A DNA stretch of 64,000 nucleotides from Tautonia marina (GTDB lineage: Bacteria; Planctomycetota; Planctomycetia; Isosphaerales; Isosphaeraceae). How positions within the stretch are numbered: the stretch's first letter is position 1; the number at the start of each line of letters is the position of its first letter. Made by a program: the position numbers and the translations under genes. This document shows positions 55,014-63,720 of this stretch, one piece after another. Where the stretch lies: assembly GCF_009177065.1 (NCBI RefSeq), contig NZ_WEZF01000028.1:33116-97115 (forward strand), written 5' to 3'. The notes beneath the pieces were generated by a model. The model saw only the letters and a program-made list of their open reading frames with translations. It ran no database searches and was not told the DNA's origin.

Positions 55014-55895
55014 TCAGTCCGCTGCCGGCGCCGGCTTGGCGTTGGGCGACCGTTCGTGGAGCGAAAGGACCGCAGCCAGGGCCACGCAGATCGCCACGCA
55101 AAGGGCCGCGGCCAGGCGAGGTCCCCATTCCGCCGGGACCGGCTCGTACACCCGGACCTGCGGAAACACGATGGCGTTGACCACCTCGAACACGAAGGTT
55201 CCGACGACGCCTCCGATCATGCCTCCGACCAGTGCCGTCACGAGCTGCTTGCGCGATCCGATCCCCAGGCCCAGGGCCAGGCCGCCCGCCAGACCGATCA
55301 GCGCCCAGATCACGCCGTGGGTCATCAGGGTCAGTTCCAGGCCGGATTCGGGGGTCAGCAACTGAAAGTAGATCGGACCCATCACGACCGATCCCGCGAC
55401 CCCCGCGACGGCCCCGGCCACCAGTCCCATCGCCGCGGCGTTCGCCCCCGCCCCCGCCGATCGGCGCGCCAGGCCACCGGCAAGACCCAGGGCGGCGCCG
55501 AGCAGCCCGCCAAGCAGTCCGTTGGCCAGCGCGGCGTTCTTGACCTCGGCGGGCGGCTTGGTCGCCAGCTCGAACTCGACGATCGCGTCGCGCTGTTCGT
55601 AACCGCCCATCTGATCGTAACCGGGGGGCTTGTTGTCCTCGAACGACGGATTGAACGGTCCCTCGCGGAGATCCTGCTTGGCCTGCTCGTAGGCCACCTC
55701 CGTGCCGAACCAGGCCGCCAGCCCCGCAACAATCGCCAGCGGAAGCGCCACGACCAGAAGCCGACCAAAGGAAGATCGCTCGGTCATCCTGGTCTGTCCC
55801 TCCTGGGGTGCGGACTCGACGGAGCCGGCGTCGCTTCGCGGGGACTCGGGGTTCGGATCGAGACCAGCGTGCTCGTGATGATCGTCATGTTTCAT
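55014..55895 (-). CDS. Membrane protein of unknown function with Gly-rich helices
   Basis: 293 residues from the ATG at 55895 (MKHDDHHEH...). The first ~55 residues are acidic and His-rich. A TM helix (LLVVALPLAIVAGLAAWFG), a soluble loop (GPFNPSFEDNKPPGYDQMGG), then several Gly/Ala-rich hydrophobic segments (LLGGLLGAALGLAGGLA; LVAGAVAGVAGSVVMG; ALIGLAGGLALGLGIGS; ALVGGMIGGVVGTFVF) and a last TM (LAAALCVAICVALAAVL). The glycine zippers resemble membrane-channel or scaffold proteins, but I recognise no family. It follows the ASPIC/UnbV gene's reading direction and is divergent from the lipoprotein gene. Confidence 0.82.
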   Translation of the reverse strand: MKHDDHHEHAGLDPNPESPRSDAGSVESAPQEGQTRMTERSSFGRLLVVALPLAIVAGLAAWFGTEVAYEQAKQDLREGPFNPSFEDNKPPGYDQMGGYEQRDAIVEFELATKPPAEVKNAALANGLLGGLLGAALGLAGGLARRSAGAGANAAAMGLVAGAVAGVAGSVVMGPIYFQLLTPESGLELTLMTHGVIWALIGLAGGLALGLGIGSRKQLVTALVGGMIGGVVGTFVFEVVNAIVFPQVRVYEPVPAEWGPRLAAALCVAICVALAAVLSLHERSPNAKPAPAAD

Positions 55896-56221
55896 GATAT
55901 CACGCCTGCAAGAAAACGAGCCAATGACGATTTTGGGCGTGTGGACAATGAATCCACACATGGGTCGCTCGAGTCGCACGGATCGAAATTGATTTTTCTA
56001 TGTACTCGGCACGACGCGGAAGTTAGCTTACCAGGGGGGCAGAGGGTCGCCCCTGGAGATCGATGATCGGTTTCGATCGGGACATGGCGTCTTCTATACC
56101 ATGCCGATCGATGCCAAGCTATCGCTCAGCAAGGTTTCTGACACGTCTTCATGTCGAGGCTGGTGTCGATGAGGACCTCGGTCATCTTTGGCATGGACTC
56201 GGCCGATTCAGGGAAACCTTT
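55896..56221. other. Divergent regulatory region
   Basis: 326 bp, visibly more A/T-rich than its surroundings. Holds an inverted repeat at 55939-55959 (arms GTGTGGA and TCCACAC, 7-bp spacer) 44 bp before the membrane-protein start, and a hairpin at 56031-56056 (arms CCAGGGG and CCCCTGG). A TATACC at ~56095 could be a -10 for the lipoprotein gene. Confidence 0.45.
55939..55959. promoter_or_regulatory. Inverted repeat, possible operator
   Basis: GTGTGGA and TCCACAC are perfect 7-bp arms separated by 7 bp, in the divergent region between the membrane-protein and lipoprotein genes. Symmetry and place suggest a dimeric regulator; no regulator gene is nearby. Confidence 0.35.
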
Positions 56222-56464
56222 ATGAAAATGTTGATTTCAGGACGAGTCGGCTCGTTCCTGGTGATTGTGGCGGTTCTTGGAATCGGCGGCTGCGGTCCCG
56301 AGAACCCGAAGATTGCCGATGCTCCGGCGTATCAGCCACCTCCGTTTACCTCGGCGCCTCCGACCGTCAAGGGGGCCGATGGCAAGTCGTATACGTACGG
56401 CTCGAATCCTGAATACCAGGAGGCGATGGAGAAGATGAATGCGAGCCAGGGGGTCGGGCGCTAA
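56222..56464 (+). CDS. Small lipoprotein
   Basis: 80 residues. Signal MKMLISGRVGSFLVIVAVL ends in GIGGC, a fair lipobox (Gly-Gly before Cys), so Cys should be lipidated. The remaining part is Pro-rich then ends with NPEYQEAMEKMNASQGVGR. It is first in a plus-strand row (lipoprotein, DUF1559, TPR) and is often the companion of DUF1559 genes in planctomycetes; function unknown. Confidence 0.8.
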   Translation: MKMLISGRVGSFLVIVAVLGIGGCGPENPKIADAPAYQPPPFTSAPPTVKGADGKSYTYGSNPEYQEAMEKMNASQGVGR

Positions 56465-56489
56465 GCCTTCCCTGGCCTGATTCCGGCGT

Positions 56490-56510
56490 GGGCGGAGGCG
56501 TGCTCCGCCC
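56490..56510 (+). terminator. Stem-loop between lipoprotein and DUF1559 genes
   Basis: GGGCGGAG (56490-56497) pairs with CTCCGCCC (56503-56510) over 8 bp with a 5-nt loop, 25 bp past the lipoprotein stop. No T run. It could set the relative expression of the lipoprotein and the pseudopilin gene downstream. Confidence 0.45.
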
Positions 56511-56587
56511 TTCCGTGGACCGTGAGGTCCGGGGAAGGCCTGTTCAGGATCAAGAGTTCTTGAATTCCCAGAAGGGGTATTCACTCT

Positions 56588-57718
56588 ATGAGAAATGCTG
56601 TGATCCTCGGTCGTCGGCGCAGTGGCTTCACGTTGATCGAACTGCTCGTGGTCATCGCCATCATCGGCGTCCTGATCGCCTTGCTGTTGCCTGCGGTTCA
56701 GGCGGCCCGCGAAGCGGCCCGTCGGGCTCAGTGTACCAATAACCTCAAGCAGCTTGGTCTGGCCGTGGCCAACTACGAATCGGCCAACGGCGTCTATCCC
56801 GGGGCCTACCCCGGCAGCCGTTACCCGGCCCCCAACGAAAAACAAGATTCGGGATGGGGGGTCTGGAGCCCGCACATCATGCTGCTCCCCTTCCTGGAGC
56901 AGCAGGCAATCTACAACGCCTTCAACTTCTACACCACGGCCCAGGAAGACGAGGGGGCCATGTCCGGTCCCTTCCAGGGGACTGCCGCCACTCAGCGGAT
57001 CAACGCCTTCCTTTGCCCCTCGTCGCCGCTTCCGGTGGGGAACTACTGGGGCTTCGGTTCCTATCCCGGGCCGAAGCGCTACCCGGGCAATAACTACTTC
57101 GCCTCGGTCGGGGCCAGCCTTGCGCCCTGGTCGACCGCCAGTCCCAACGGGCTGTTCATGATCATGAGTCACGGCTCGGCCTCGCCGATCGCCTCCCGAG
57201 ACGTGCTCGACGGCACCAGCAACACGGTTGCCTTCAGCGAGTGGCGAACCGGAGACTTCATGTCCTCCAAGCTCTCGATCCAGGACGTCATCAACCTGCG
57301 GGCCAATCGACCCAGCGGGATCGGCGAATGGAATAATCCCAACAACAACATGCCGACCGGTGCCGGCGTGATCGACGATTTCCTCCAGGCCTGCGCCGGG
57401 GCCGCGCCGGCCACCATCGGGACGGGTGACAACAAGAGCGGCCTGGGTCGAAGCTGGCTGGAGGGTCAGCTCGGCTGGACGCTCGGTACCATGATGCTGG
57501 CGCCGAACCCCAACTTCCCGAACTGCAACATGCTGCCCTGGGGCGGCGATTTCGATGGCCCGGGCATGATCAACCCGAGCAGCTACCATCCGGGCGGGGC
57601 GAACGCCGCCTTTGCCGACGGATCGGTCCGCTTCCTCAAGAGCACCACCAATCGCGTGGTGATCTGGTCGATCGGATCCCGGAACGGTGGAGAAGTCATC
57701 TCCGCCGACTCCTTCTGA
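56588..57718 (+). CDS. DUF1559 pseudopilin-like protein
   Basis: 376 residues; GAAGGGG upstream of the ATG. Prepilin signal RRRSGFTLIELLVVIAIIGVL with Glu5, then the planctomycete signature AVQAAREAARRAQCTNNLKQLGLA and the DUF1559 body (GVWSPHIMLLPFLEQQAIY; ISRDVLDGTSNTVAF-like SRDVLDGTSNTVAFSEWR; SSYHPGGANAAFADGSVRFL). Cleavage by a prepilin peptidase and assembly by a T2SS/pilus machine are expected; the T2SS at 19284-33531 could provide it. DUF1559 proteins are numerous in planctomycete genomes; surface pilin or substrate-binding roles have been suggested. Confidence 0.95.
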   Translation: MRNAVILGRRRSGFTLIELLVVIAIIGVLIALLLPAVQAAREAARRAQCTNNLKQLGLAVANYESANGVYPGAYPGSRYPAPNEKQDSGWGVWSPHIMLLPFLEQQAIYNAFNFYTTAQEDEGAMSGPFQGTAATQRINAFLCPSSPLPVGNYWGFGSYPGPKRYPGNNYFASVGASLAPWSTASPNGLFMIMSHGSASPIASRDVLDGTSNTVAFSEWRTGDFMSSKLSIQDVINLRANRPSGIGEWNNPNNNMPTGAGVIDDFLQACAGAAPATIGTGDNKSGLGRSWLEGQLGWTLGTMMLAPNPNFPNCNMLPWGGDFDGPGMINPSSYHPGGANAAFADGSVRFLKSTTNRVVIWSIGSRNGGEVISADSF

Positions 57719-57751
57719 TCTCCGCCATGACCGACGACCGGTGCGCGACGG

Positions 57752-57768
57752 CCGGGGCCTTGCCCCGG
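57752..57768 (+). terminator. Hairpin after the DUF1559 gene
   Basis: CCGGGGC (57752-57758) with GCCCCGG (57762-57768), 7 bp and a 3-nt loop, 34 bp beyond the stop. No T run follows, so termination is weakly supported. Confidence 0.35.
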
Positions 57769-57853
57769 ACGGTCGCGTTCCGGACGGTCGACCCGCCGCG
57801 AGGCTGACGGCCGATCCCGGAGCCCGGTCGACCCTCGCATCGGACCCCGCCTC

Positions 57854-59071
57854 ATGACTCAAGAAGCCACCACCCATCCCACGGCCTTGCCTGAGCAACC
57901 CGCCTCGCCGAGGCATCGCCGCCGTCCCCTCCGCCTGGCTCTCATCCTGGTCACGGTCCTCGCGGTCCTCGCAGGTGGTCTCTGGTCGGCCAACCGGCTG
58001 CTCCGGAATCGCCAGGCGCGTCAACAGGACGAGGCCGCCATCCATCGTGGCCGAGTCTTCCTGGAGCAGGGGAACCCCGCTCTGGCCTTGCAGGCCGTCA
58101 ATCGCGTGCCGGAGCAGAGCCCGGTCCTGGCCGAGGCGCTGACGGTCCGGGGGCTGGCGCTGGTCGCCCTGGATCGGATCGAGGAATCGCGCCTCACCCT
58201 GGAACACTCCCTGGAGATCGGCCCCGTTCAGCCGATGGCGGCCAAGGTGCTCGCGGCCATCTACTTCAGCCGGAGCGAATCGGACCGTGGCCTCGATTTG
58301 CTGACCCTGGCGGCCCAGGTCGACCCGGCCGACTTCCGACCCTGGTTCGCGATGGGAGACATCTACCAGCGACTCGGCAAGCCGGCCGAGGCCGCCGAGT
58401 CCTTCGCCGAGGCGCTGGAACGCCGAGCCGACGACCGGGGCTCGCTCCTCGGCCTCACGAGTGCCCTGCTCGATCTCGGCAACGCGGAGGCGGCCACCCC
58501 CCACCTGGAGGCCCTTCTGCAAGCGACCCCCGAGGACTCGCAGGTTCTGGAACTCGCCGCGCGTCATGCCCTCGATCTTGGTCGGCTGCCGGAGGCCCTT
58601 GCGTATGCCGACTCCTGCCTGGCGATCGCCCCGGAGCGGGTCGATGCCCGATTGACGCGCTCCCGCATCCATCGCGCCGCCGGACGCCCGGACGCGGCCC
58701 TTGAGGATGCCGAGGCGGCCGTCCGGCACGCACCGAACCATCTGGGCGCCCTGAACCTGCTCGCCGTGACCGAGGCCGCTGCGGGGCTCTCGGAGCGCGC
58801 GGCGGTGTCGTCGGCCCGGCATCGTGATCTGGCCGCTCGTCTGGAGCGGCTTCACGAACTGACGGCGCAGATTCAGGCCCAGCCGGACGACCCCGAACCC
58901 CGCTGGCAGCTTGGTCAGGAAGCCATCGAGGTCGGCGAGCGGACCCTCGCCGAGCAAAGCTTCAAGGCCGCCTTGGCCATCGATCCCACCTGCCAAGCGG
59001 CGATCGACGGTCTCAACCGGCTCGGCCTGGCGACGCGCGGACCGTCCTCGAATCCCCTGGCGTTTCCCTGA
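57854..59071 (+). CDS. Membrane-anchored TPR protein
   Basis: 405 residues. A basic N-terminus (RHRRRPLRLALI) and one membrane segment (LILVTVLAVLAGGLW) precede about eight TPR-type helical pairs (LEQGNPALALQAVNRVPEQ; MGDIYQRLGKPAEAAESFAEAL; LEALLQATPEDSQVLELAARHAL; LEDAEAAVRHAPNHLGALNLLAV). It probably faces the periplasm and binds partner proteins such as the nearby cytochrome or ASPIC/UnbV protein, but that link is only positional. It converges on the cytochrome gene with 35 bp between. Confidence 0.88.
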   Translation: MTQEATTHPTALPEQPASPRHRRRPLRLALILVTVLAVLAGGLWSANRLLRNRQARQQDEAAIHRGRVFLEQGNPALALQAVNRVPEQSPVLAEALTVRGLALVALDRIEESRLTLEHSLEIGPVQPMAAKVLAAIYFSRSESDRGLDLLTLAAQVDPADFRPWFAMGDIYQRLGKPAEAAESFAEALERRADDRGSLLGLTSALLDLGNAEAATPHLEALLQATPEDSQVLELAARHALDLGRLPEALAYADSCLAIAPERVDARLTRSRIHRAAGRPDAALEDAEAAVRHAPNHLGALNLLAVTEAAAGLSERAAVSSARHRDLAARLERLHELTAQIQAQPDDPEPRWQLGQEAIEVGERTLAEQSFKAALAIDPTCQAAIDGLNRLGLATRGPSSNPLAFP

Positions 59072-59106
59072 GCAGGATCGGCTTGGCGTCGGTGGAAGCG
59101 ACCCGC

Positions 59107-60309
59107 TCATGGTGAAGGGTCTCCCGAGGCATCCGACCCCGGCCGGGTACAGACGCCCTGACCGAGCCGGTCCTCCCTGACCCGGATCCAGTGGTCGGTA
59201 AAGAGCACCCCCTGACCCGAGTCCACGGTGGGCATGTGGCAATCAATGCACCCGGTCGGGGCCGCGTCGAAGGGAGCGGTCTGCGTCGGCGTTTTGTGGC
59301 AATTTATACAAATATTCTCATAAAATTGATGGTCTGGTTGAGGTCGGTCGTGGGGGTTGTGGCACGAGACACAGCTGAACGTTCCGTGGCTCTCGGTGTA
59401 ACAGGGCGACTGCATGATTCCGACCGGCTGAAACCGGGCGAGCTGGAGGTTGTCGGGCCGGATGATGCCCGGGGGGGCCTTGCTGGGGTGGCGGTGGCAG
59501 TCGCCGCAAAGTCTCATCTGCTCCTCGGCCGTCCAGGTGCCGTAGCCAAAGGGCATGGAAAGGTTGTCGTCACCGCGTCGAGCGGCTTCGATGTGGTGCC
59601 GTCCCGGTCCATGACAGCGCTCGCAGGTGACGTTGGGAATCATGGTGGTCAGATCGAGCTCTGAAGGGCCGGCGGCGGACGTGGTCGTCGTATGGCAGCC
59701 AAAGCATTTGAGCGTTTCTTCCGCAGTCAATTCATGACCCATCGCTCCATCCCGATCGAGGCCCGAGTCCGCCCGTTGTCCCGGAGTGACGGCAAGGCAG
59801 TTGCCTTCGGTCAAATGCGTCAGACGGTGCTCGAGCGCTCGGGGACGATCCGGCGTCGGGTCGGTCAGGGTCAAGAACGTGGTCGCGTGGTGGCCCGAAC
59901 CGAAGGCATAATCGATCGGAATACGCTCGCATTCCTCTACTTCGATGCGTTCCACAGAGAAGCGATCGTCACTGAGAAGGTAGCTCCAGAGGACGCCTGG
60001 CCGTTCGGGATCTTCAACCGTCTGCCCGTCGAGCTCTCGGGCAATCTGCCGCTCGGTCACGGGGCGAATCGTGCGAGCATGCCCCGAGTTCGTGTAATAG
60101 GCATAGGCTCCGGGGTGGCACTCATTGCACGCCTGGGGGCCGACGTACTGCTCGTAAGACGTTGCCACGAACTCCGAATCGGGAACGTCTGCCGGGCCGT
60201 TTGAAGGCACGAGGATGGCGATGAGCCACGGAACTCCGATCAGGATCACAAGAAAGAGACCCGCGACCAGAATCAGATCGGTGATTCGTCCTTTGGGTTG
60301 GTCTGCCAC
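59107..60309 (-). CDS. Membrane-anchored heptaheme c-type cytochrome
   Basis: 400 residues. TM anchor ILVAGLFLVILIGVPWLIAIL near the N-terminus, then seven CxxCH heme sites at Cys61, 202, 229, 268, 313, 334 and 354 (CNECH, CFGCH, CERCH, CGDCH, CVSCH, CINCH, CIDCH). The start YVGPQACNECHPGAYAYYTNSGH resembles cytochrome c-554-type N-termini, and spare His residues (TNSGHAR, GSGHHATTF, GRHHIEA) could serve as distal ligands. It would carry electrons on the periplasmic side of the membrane. No reductase partner is adjacent; neighbours are the TPR and DUF1559 proteins. Confidence 0.92.
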   Translation of the reverse strand: MADQPKGRITDLILVAGLFLVILIGVPWLIAILVPSNGPADVPDSEFVATSYEQYVGPQACNECHPGAYAYYTNSGHARTIRPVTERQIARELDGQTVEDPERPGVLWSYLLSDDRFSVERIEVEECERIPIDYAFGSGHHATTFLTLTDPTPDRPRALEHRLTHLTEGNCLAVTPGQRADSGLDRDGAMGHELTAEETLKCFGCHTTTTSAAGPSELDLTTMIPNVTCERCHGPGRHHIEAARRGDDNLSMPFGYGTWTAEEQMRLCGDCHRHPSKAPPGIIRPDNLQLARFQPVGIMQSPCYTESHGTFSCVSCHNPHDRPQPDHQFYENICINCHKTPTQTAPFDAAPTGCIDCHMPTVDSGQGVLFTDHWIRVREDRLGQGVCTRPGSDASGDPSP

Positions 60310-60480
60310 GGTGATGATCCGGGTTGGAGCGATCCGAACACATTTCGGGAACTAAACGCAATGATCGGTGACCGGAAGACGGAGGGCCAGCAGGAAGCCC
60401 GCGAACCACTGCTCCGAAGGGATCCCATGACGGCCACGCGTTACCTTCAGGAGGCTTTGAGTGGAGGACCCGGCGAAGCG

Positions 60481-61845
60481 TCAGACCATTGTCGCGTCCT
60501 CTTCGGGAAGTTCGGTGTCCTTGGTCTCGGGGGCGATCGTTAGGAGGGCGATGCCGACGAGGAAGACGAGGCTGACGACGGCGACGGCCGGGCGAACGCC
60601 GATGGTCGCACCCAGGCCGCCGCGGACGAGAAGCATGACGGCGCCGAGGATCCGGCCGACGTTGAAGCAGAAGCTCGACCCGGTGGCCCGCAGGTGGGTG
60701 GGGAAAAGCTCGGGGAAGTAGATCGCGTAGCCGGCGTGCATGCCGACGACGAAGGCGGCCATCAAGGCGAGCAAGACCACGGTCGTGGCCAGGGTCGAGG
60801 CGGTCAGGAAGGTCAAGGGGACGAGAATCAATGCCCCGACGTGATAGAGCAGGAAGGTCTTGCGGCGGCCGATCGTCGAGGCCAACGGGGCGAAGGCCAG
60901 CAGGCCGGCGGCGCTGCCGGTCAGGGTGATGAGGGAGTAGACCTGGCTGGCGCGGGCCTGCTTCTCGGCGTCGGAGAGGGTGTCGCCGAGGACATCCTTG
61001 ACCAGTTCGGGAGCAAAGGCGAAGACCCCCCAGTAGGTCCCCAGCCCCACGGCGGCCAGGCCCATGCCGATCAACGCCCTCGGCCGCCAGCGACGGTCGC
61101 CGAGCAACTGGCCGAGCGATCCGGCCGATCGCCTCGGAGCAATCGGCGCCGGATCATCACTCGTCGCCGGGGGGGCTTCAGACCCTTGAGTCACTCGCCG
61201 CCAGCGTTCCGGCTCGCGGAGGCTCAGGCGAATCCAGAGGACCAGGACGGCCGGGAGCAATCCGATCAAAAAGGCCCAGCGCCACTGGTCCGGTTCGGAG
61301 AAGATCCAGCCGGTGGCCGAGGCCAGCACGAGGCCGATCACGCTGGAGGCGTGGAAGGCTCCGCCGGCCCAGGCTCGCCATCGGGTCGGGACCGATTCGG
61401 CCACCAGGGAGGCCGCCACGGCCCACTCACCCCCGACGCCGATCGCCACGAGAAACCGCAGGGTGTGCAACTGCCAGACCTCGGTGACGAAGTAGGTCAG
61501 GGCCGAGAAGAGGGAGTAGACCAGGATCGTCAGGCCCATCGTCCGGACCCGACCGACCCGATCGGCGAGCATGCCGAACCCGAGCCCGCCGGCCGCCCCG
61601 CCGATCAGGAAGAGGGCGAGCGCCACGTTGCTGTGCCAGTCGATCCGCCCCCGGAGGCTCTCGGTCAGCTCGGCCCCCGGAGCGCCGCCGAGCAGCTCGC
61701 GGAGCATCGGCCCCTTGAAGACGGCGAACAGTTGCCCCTCGTACACGTCGAAGACCCAGCCGGCCGAGGCGATGGTGAAGACCAGCCAGGCCGACGTGCC
61801 GAGGCTTCGGGAGGATCGGTCGGAAGCAGGCTCAGGATGCGGCAT
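60481..61845 (-). CDS. MFS transporter, sugar/metabolite:H+ symporter type
   Basis: 454 residues from the ATG at 61845. About twelve hydrophobic segments; the loop after TM2 is GFGMLADRVGRVRTMG (MFS signature G-x-x-x-D-R-x-G-R) and its second-half repeat is GRRKTFLLYH. N-terminal WVFDVYEGQLFAVF is typical of the metabolite:H+ symporter group. The long central loop (residues ~230-275, RVTQGSEAPPATSDDPAP) is usual. Last gene of the NagB/PIG-L operon, 96 bp after PIG-L, so it may import amino sugars or a related compound; substrate not visible. Confidence 0.92.
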   Translation of the reverse strand: MPHPEPASDRSSRSLGTSAWLVFTIASAGWVFDVYEGQLFAVFKGPMLRELLGGAPGAELTESLRGRIDWHSNVALALFLIGGAAGGLGFGMLADRVGRVRTMGLTILVYSLFSALTYFVTEVWQLHTLRFLVAIGVGGEWAVAASLVAESVPTRWRAWAGGAFHASSVIGLVLASATGWIFSEPDQWRWAFLIGLLPAVLVLWIRLSLREPERWRRVTQGSEAPPATSDDPAPIAPRRSAGSLGQLLGDRRWRPRALIGMGLAAVGLGTYWGVFAFAPELVKDVLGDTLSDAEKQARASQVYSLITLTGSAAGLLAFAPLASTIGRRKTFLLYHVGALILVPLTFLTASTLATTVVLLALMAAFVVGMHAGYAIYFPELFPTHLRATGSSFCFNVGRILGAVMLLVRGGLGATIGVRPAVAVVSLVFLVGIALLTIAPETKDTELPEEDATMV

Positions 61846-61941
61846 CGTCGAGTCCGGAAGCAAAGGGAGGAACGGGTGCCGGGTTCGAACGGACAATCGC
61901 CCACATGATCGGCCATCAATGGTCCCCTGTCGACGGACCAC

Positions 61942-62673
61942 TCACGGCAAGAGCGGCCCGGCCCGCCGACGCCCCCAGAGGGGGGCCGGTCGGAACGCCT
62001 CGGCATAGCGGACGCCGACCTGGAACCCCCGGAACCTCGCCTGCGTCTCGGCCAGGTCGGCCAGGGCATGGATGCCGCCGTCGGATCGAGCGGTCTGGCT
62101 GGCGTGGCAGGCGAGCATCCGGCGCTTGAGATCGAAGTGGTCGGAAATGTCCACATAGAGTGAGGGCTCAAACCCCGATCCGGCGATCGTGTCCATGAAG
62201 ACGATCGCGGGAGGCCGATCGAGGCAGGCGTCATCTCCCGGATGCCCCGCCGAGGCCGCGAACCAGGAGGCCGCGGAGGTCAGCTCTCCCACGCGAATGT
62301 GGTCGATATGATAATCCTCCGGGGCATGGGTCAGGATGAGATCCGGCCGGGCCTTGCGGATGACCGCGACGAAGCGCTCGCGGGCCTCGGGCGTGTCGAA
62401 GACCCCGGCATCCTGGAAGTCGAGGAAGTCGATCGGGGCGCCGAGCAAGCGCGCGGCGGCCTCGGCCTCGAGCCGGCGACGATCGGCCAGGGCCGGGTCG
62501 GAGCCGGCCGGCCCCCCCCGGTCTCCCTGGCAGGCGACGGCCAGATGGACCGAGGCGCCGAGGTCGAGGAACCGGGCGAGCGTGCCGGCGCAGAGAATTT
62601 CGATGTCGTCCGGATGGGCCCCGATCGCCAGGACGCGACGGGGGAGGCCAGGAACGGTGTGATCGGTGCTCAT
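61942..62673 (-). CDS. PIG-L/LmbE family N-acetyl-sugar deacetylase
   Basis: 243 residues. Zn-binding motifs are intact: AHPDDIE (His20, Asp22, Asp23) and YHIDH (His122, Asp124, His125), as in BshB/MshB-type deacetylases that remove acetate from GlcNAc groups. Its start overlaps the nagB-like gene by 4 bp (ATGA), so expression is coupled. PIG-L domains are fused to NagB in some Bacteroidetes, which supports a common pathway. The acetylated substrate is not known. Confidence 0.92.
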   Translation of the reverse strand: MSTDHTVPGLPRRVLAIGAHPDDIEILCAGTLARFLDLGASVHLAVACQGDRGGPAGSDPALADRRRLEAEAAARLLGAPIDFLDFQDAGVFDTPEARERFVAVIRKARPDLILTHAPEDYHIDHIRVGELTSAASWFAASAGHPGDDACLDRPPAIVFMDTIAGSGFEPSLYVDISDHFDLKRRMLACHASQTARSDGGIHALADLAETQARFRGFQVGVRYAEAFRPAPLWGRRRAGPLLP

Positions 62674-63503
62674 CGGAGTCGAACCTCCACCGGCTGGGCG
62701 ACCTCGTCGGTGATGACGAGCTCGGCATCTTCATGGAGTCTCAGGAGTGAGGCCGGGCAGCGTGCCGAGAGGGGCCCGTGGACCGCCAGCCGGACGACCC
62801 CCGGTTGCCAGGGACGGTTGGCGAAGACTCGCACGCGGCGGGCTCCGAGGATCTCCTTCATACCGATCGTCACCGCCCGCGTCGGGATCAACGCAAGCGC
62901 ACAGCTCAAATTGACCGCCATGTGAGCCCGAGACGCAGGGGCCACGTCGAGCACCCGAGTGGACCGGGCGGCGAAGTCGTCGACCGAGGCGTCGGGCTCC
63001 GGCTCGTTGAACGCGAGGTGGCCATTGAGGCCGATTCCGCCGAAGCAGGCATCGATCCCGCCGGCCTGCCGGATGCGCTCGCCGATCCGATCGGGCGCGG
63101 TCGGGTCGGGGCAGATGCGCCGCTCAGGGCTCGGGGCCCGCTCGGGGGGCAGGGTGGCGAAGAACTCCCGATCCAGGAACCCGCGGAAACTCAAGGGGTG
63201 CTCGGGAGGGATCAAGCCGCCCGACGCATCGAGGAACTCGTCCATCTGAATGAGGGTGGTGCCCGAGAGGTCGAGCCCCTCGTCCTGGACGAGCCGGGCC
63301 AGATGGCGGTACTGACCGACCGGGCCGACCGGGACGATCAGGCAGGTGGGCCGCCCTTGCCGGGCGTTCTCGACCACCTCGGCGGCCATGACTCGGGCCA
63401 TCTCCACCATCAGGGCCTCGGCGTCGCCGGCGATGCGGACCCGCACGCGGGACCCCTCGCCGAGCCGGTCCCGAGGAATTGTCATCACGTCCCAGAGGTT
63501 CAT
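62670..63503 (-). CDS. nagB: Glucosamine-6-phosphate deaminase (NagB family)
   Basis: 277 residues, the usual size. Converts glucosamine-6-phosphate to fructose-6-phosphate and ammonia. Active-site motifs: QMDEF (Asp88), GGIGLNGHLAFNEP with Asn160, His162 and Glu167; Asn in place of the Asp seen in E. coli also occurs in other NagB lineages. The N-terminal ~15 residues precede the normal start, and a later start is possible. It heads the operon NagB/PIG-L/MFS. A 6-phosphogluconolactonase or other NagB-like isomerase role cannot be fully excluded, so the symbol is provisional. Confidence 0.85.
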   Translation of the reverse strand: MNLWDVMTIPRDRLGEGSRVRVRIAGDAEALMVEMARVMAAEVVENARQGRPTCLIVPVGPVGQYRHLARLVQDEGLDLSGTTLIQMDEFLDASGGLIPPEHPLSFRGFLDREFFATLPPERAPSPERRICPDPTAPDRIGERIRQAGGIDACFGGIGLNGHLAFNEPEPDASVDDFAARSTRVLDVAPASRAHMAVNLSCALALIPTRAVTIGMKEILGARRVRVFANRPWQPGVVRLAVHGPLSARCPASLLRLHEDAELVITDEVAQPVEVRLR

Positions 63504-63720
63504 GGCGCCTGGCCCTGAGGGGTGGTTCGGGGGGAGCGTCGTGCGCTCGATCCCGGTGAGCCGCGCGAGAACGCGGCGGTCGATCCTGTGTCACGAGTGT
63601 TTCGAACCCCTTGAGGATCTTCAAGACGGTGCGCGGCTTCGGTCGGGACGGACGATCTCTGGGGATCGGCCCTTGTAGGGGCCAGATCAAGCGGTTGGAT
63701 CAGAGCATCGGGCGCAAGGA
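63504..63720. other. Upstream region of the amino-sugar operon
   Basis: 217 bp between the nagB start and the end of the right-edge gene. No gene and no clear promoter; NagB-operon control elements should be here. Confidence 0.3.

Noticed and set aside
56237..59242. 1001-residue open frame on the minus strand
   Set aside because: Antisense to the lipoprotein, DUF1559 and TPR genes, which have recognisable motifs. No motif in this frame.
60694..61908. 404-residue plus-strand frame
   Set aside because: Antisense to the MFS gene; Gly/Asp/Arg-rich and unpatterned.
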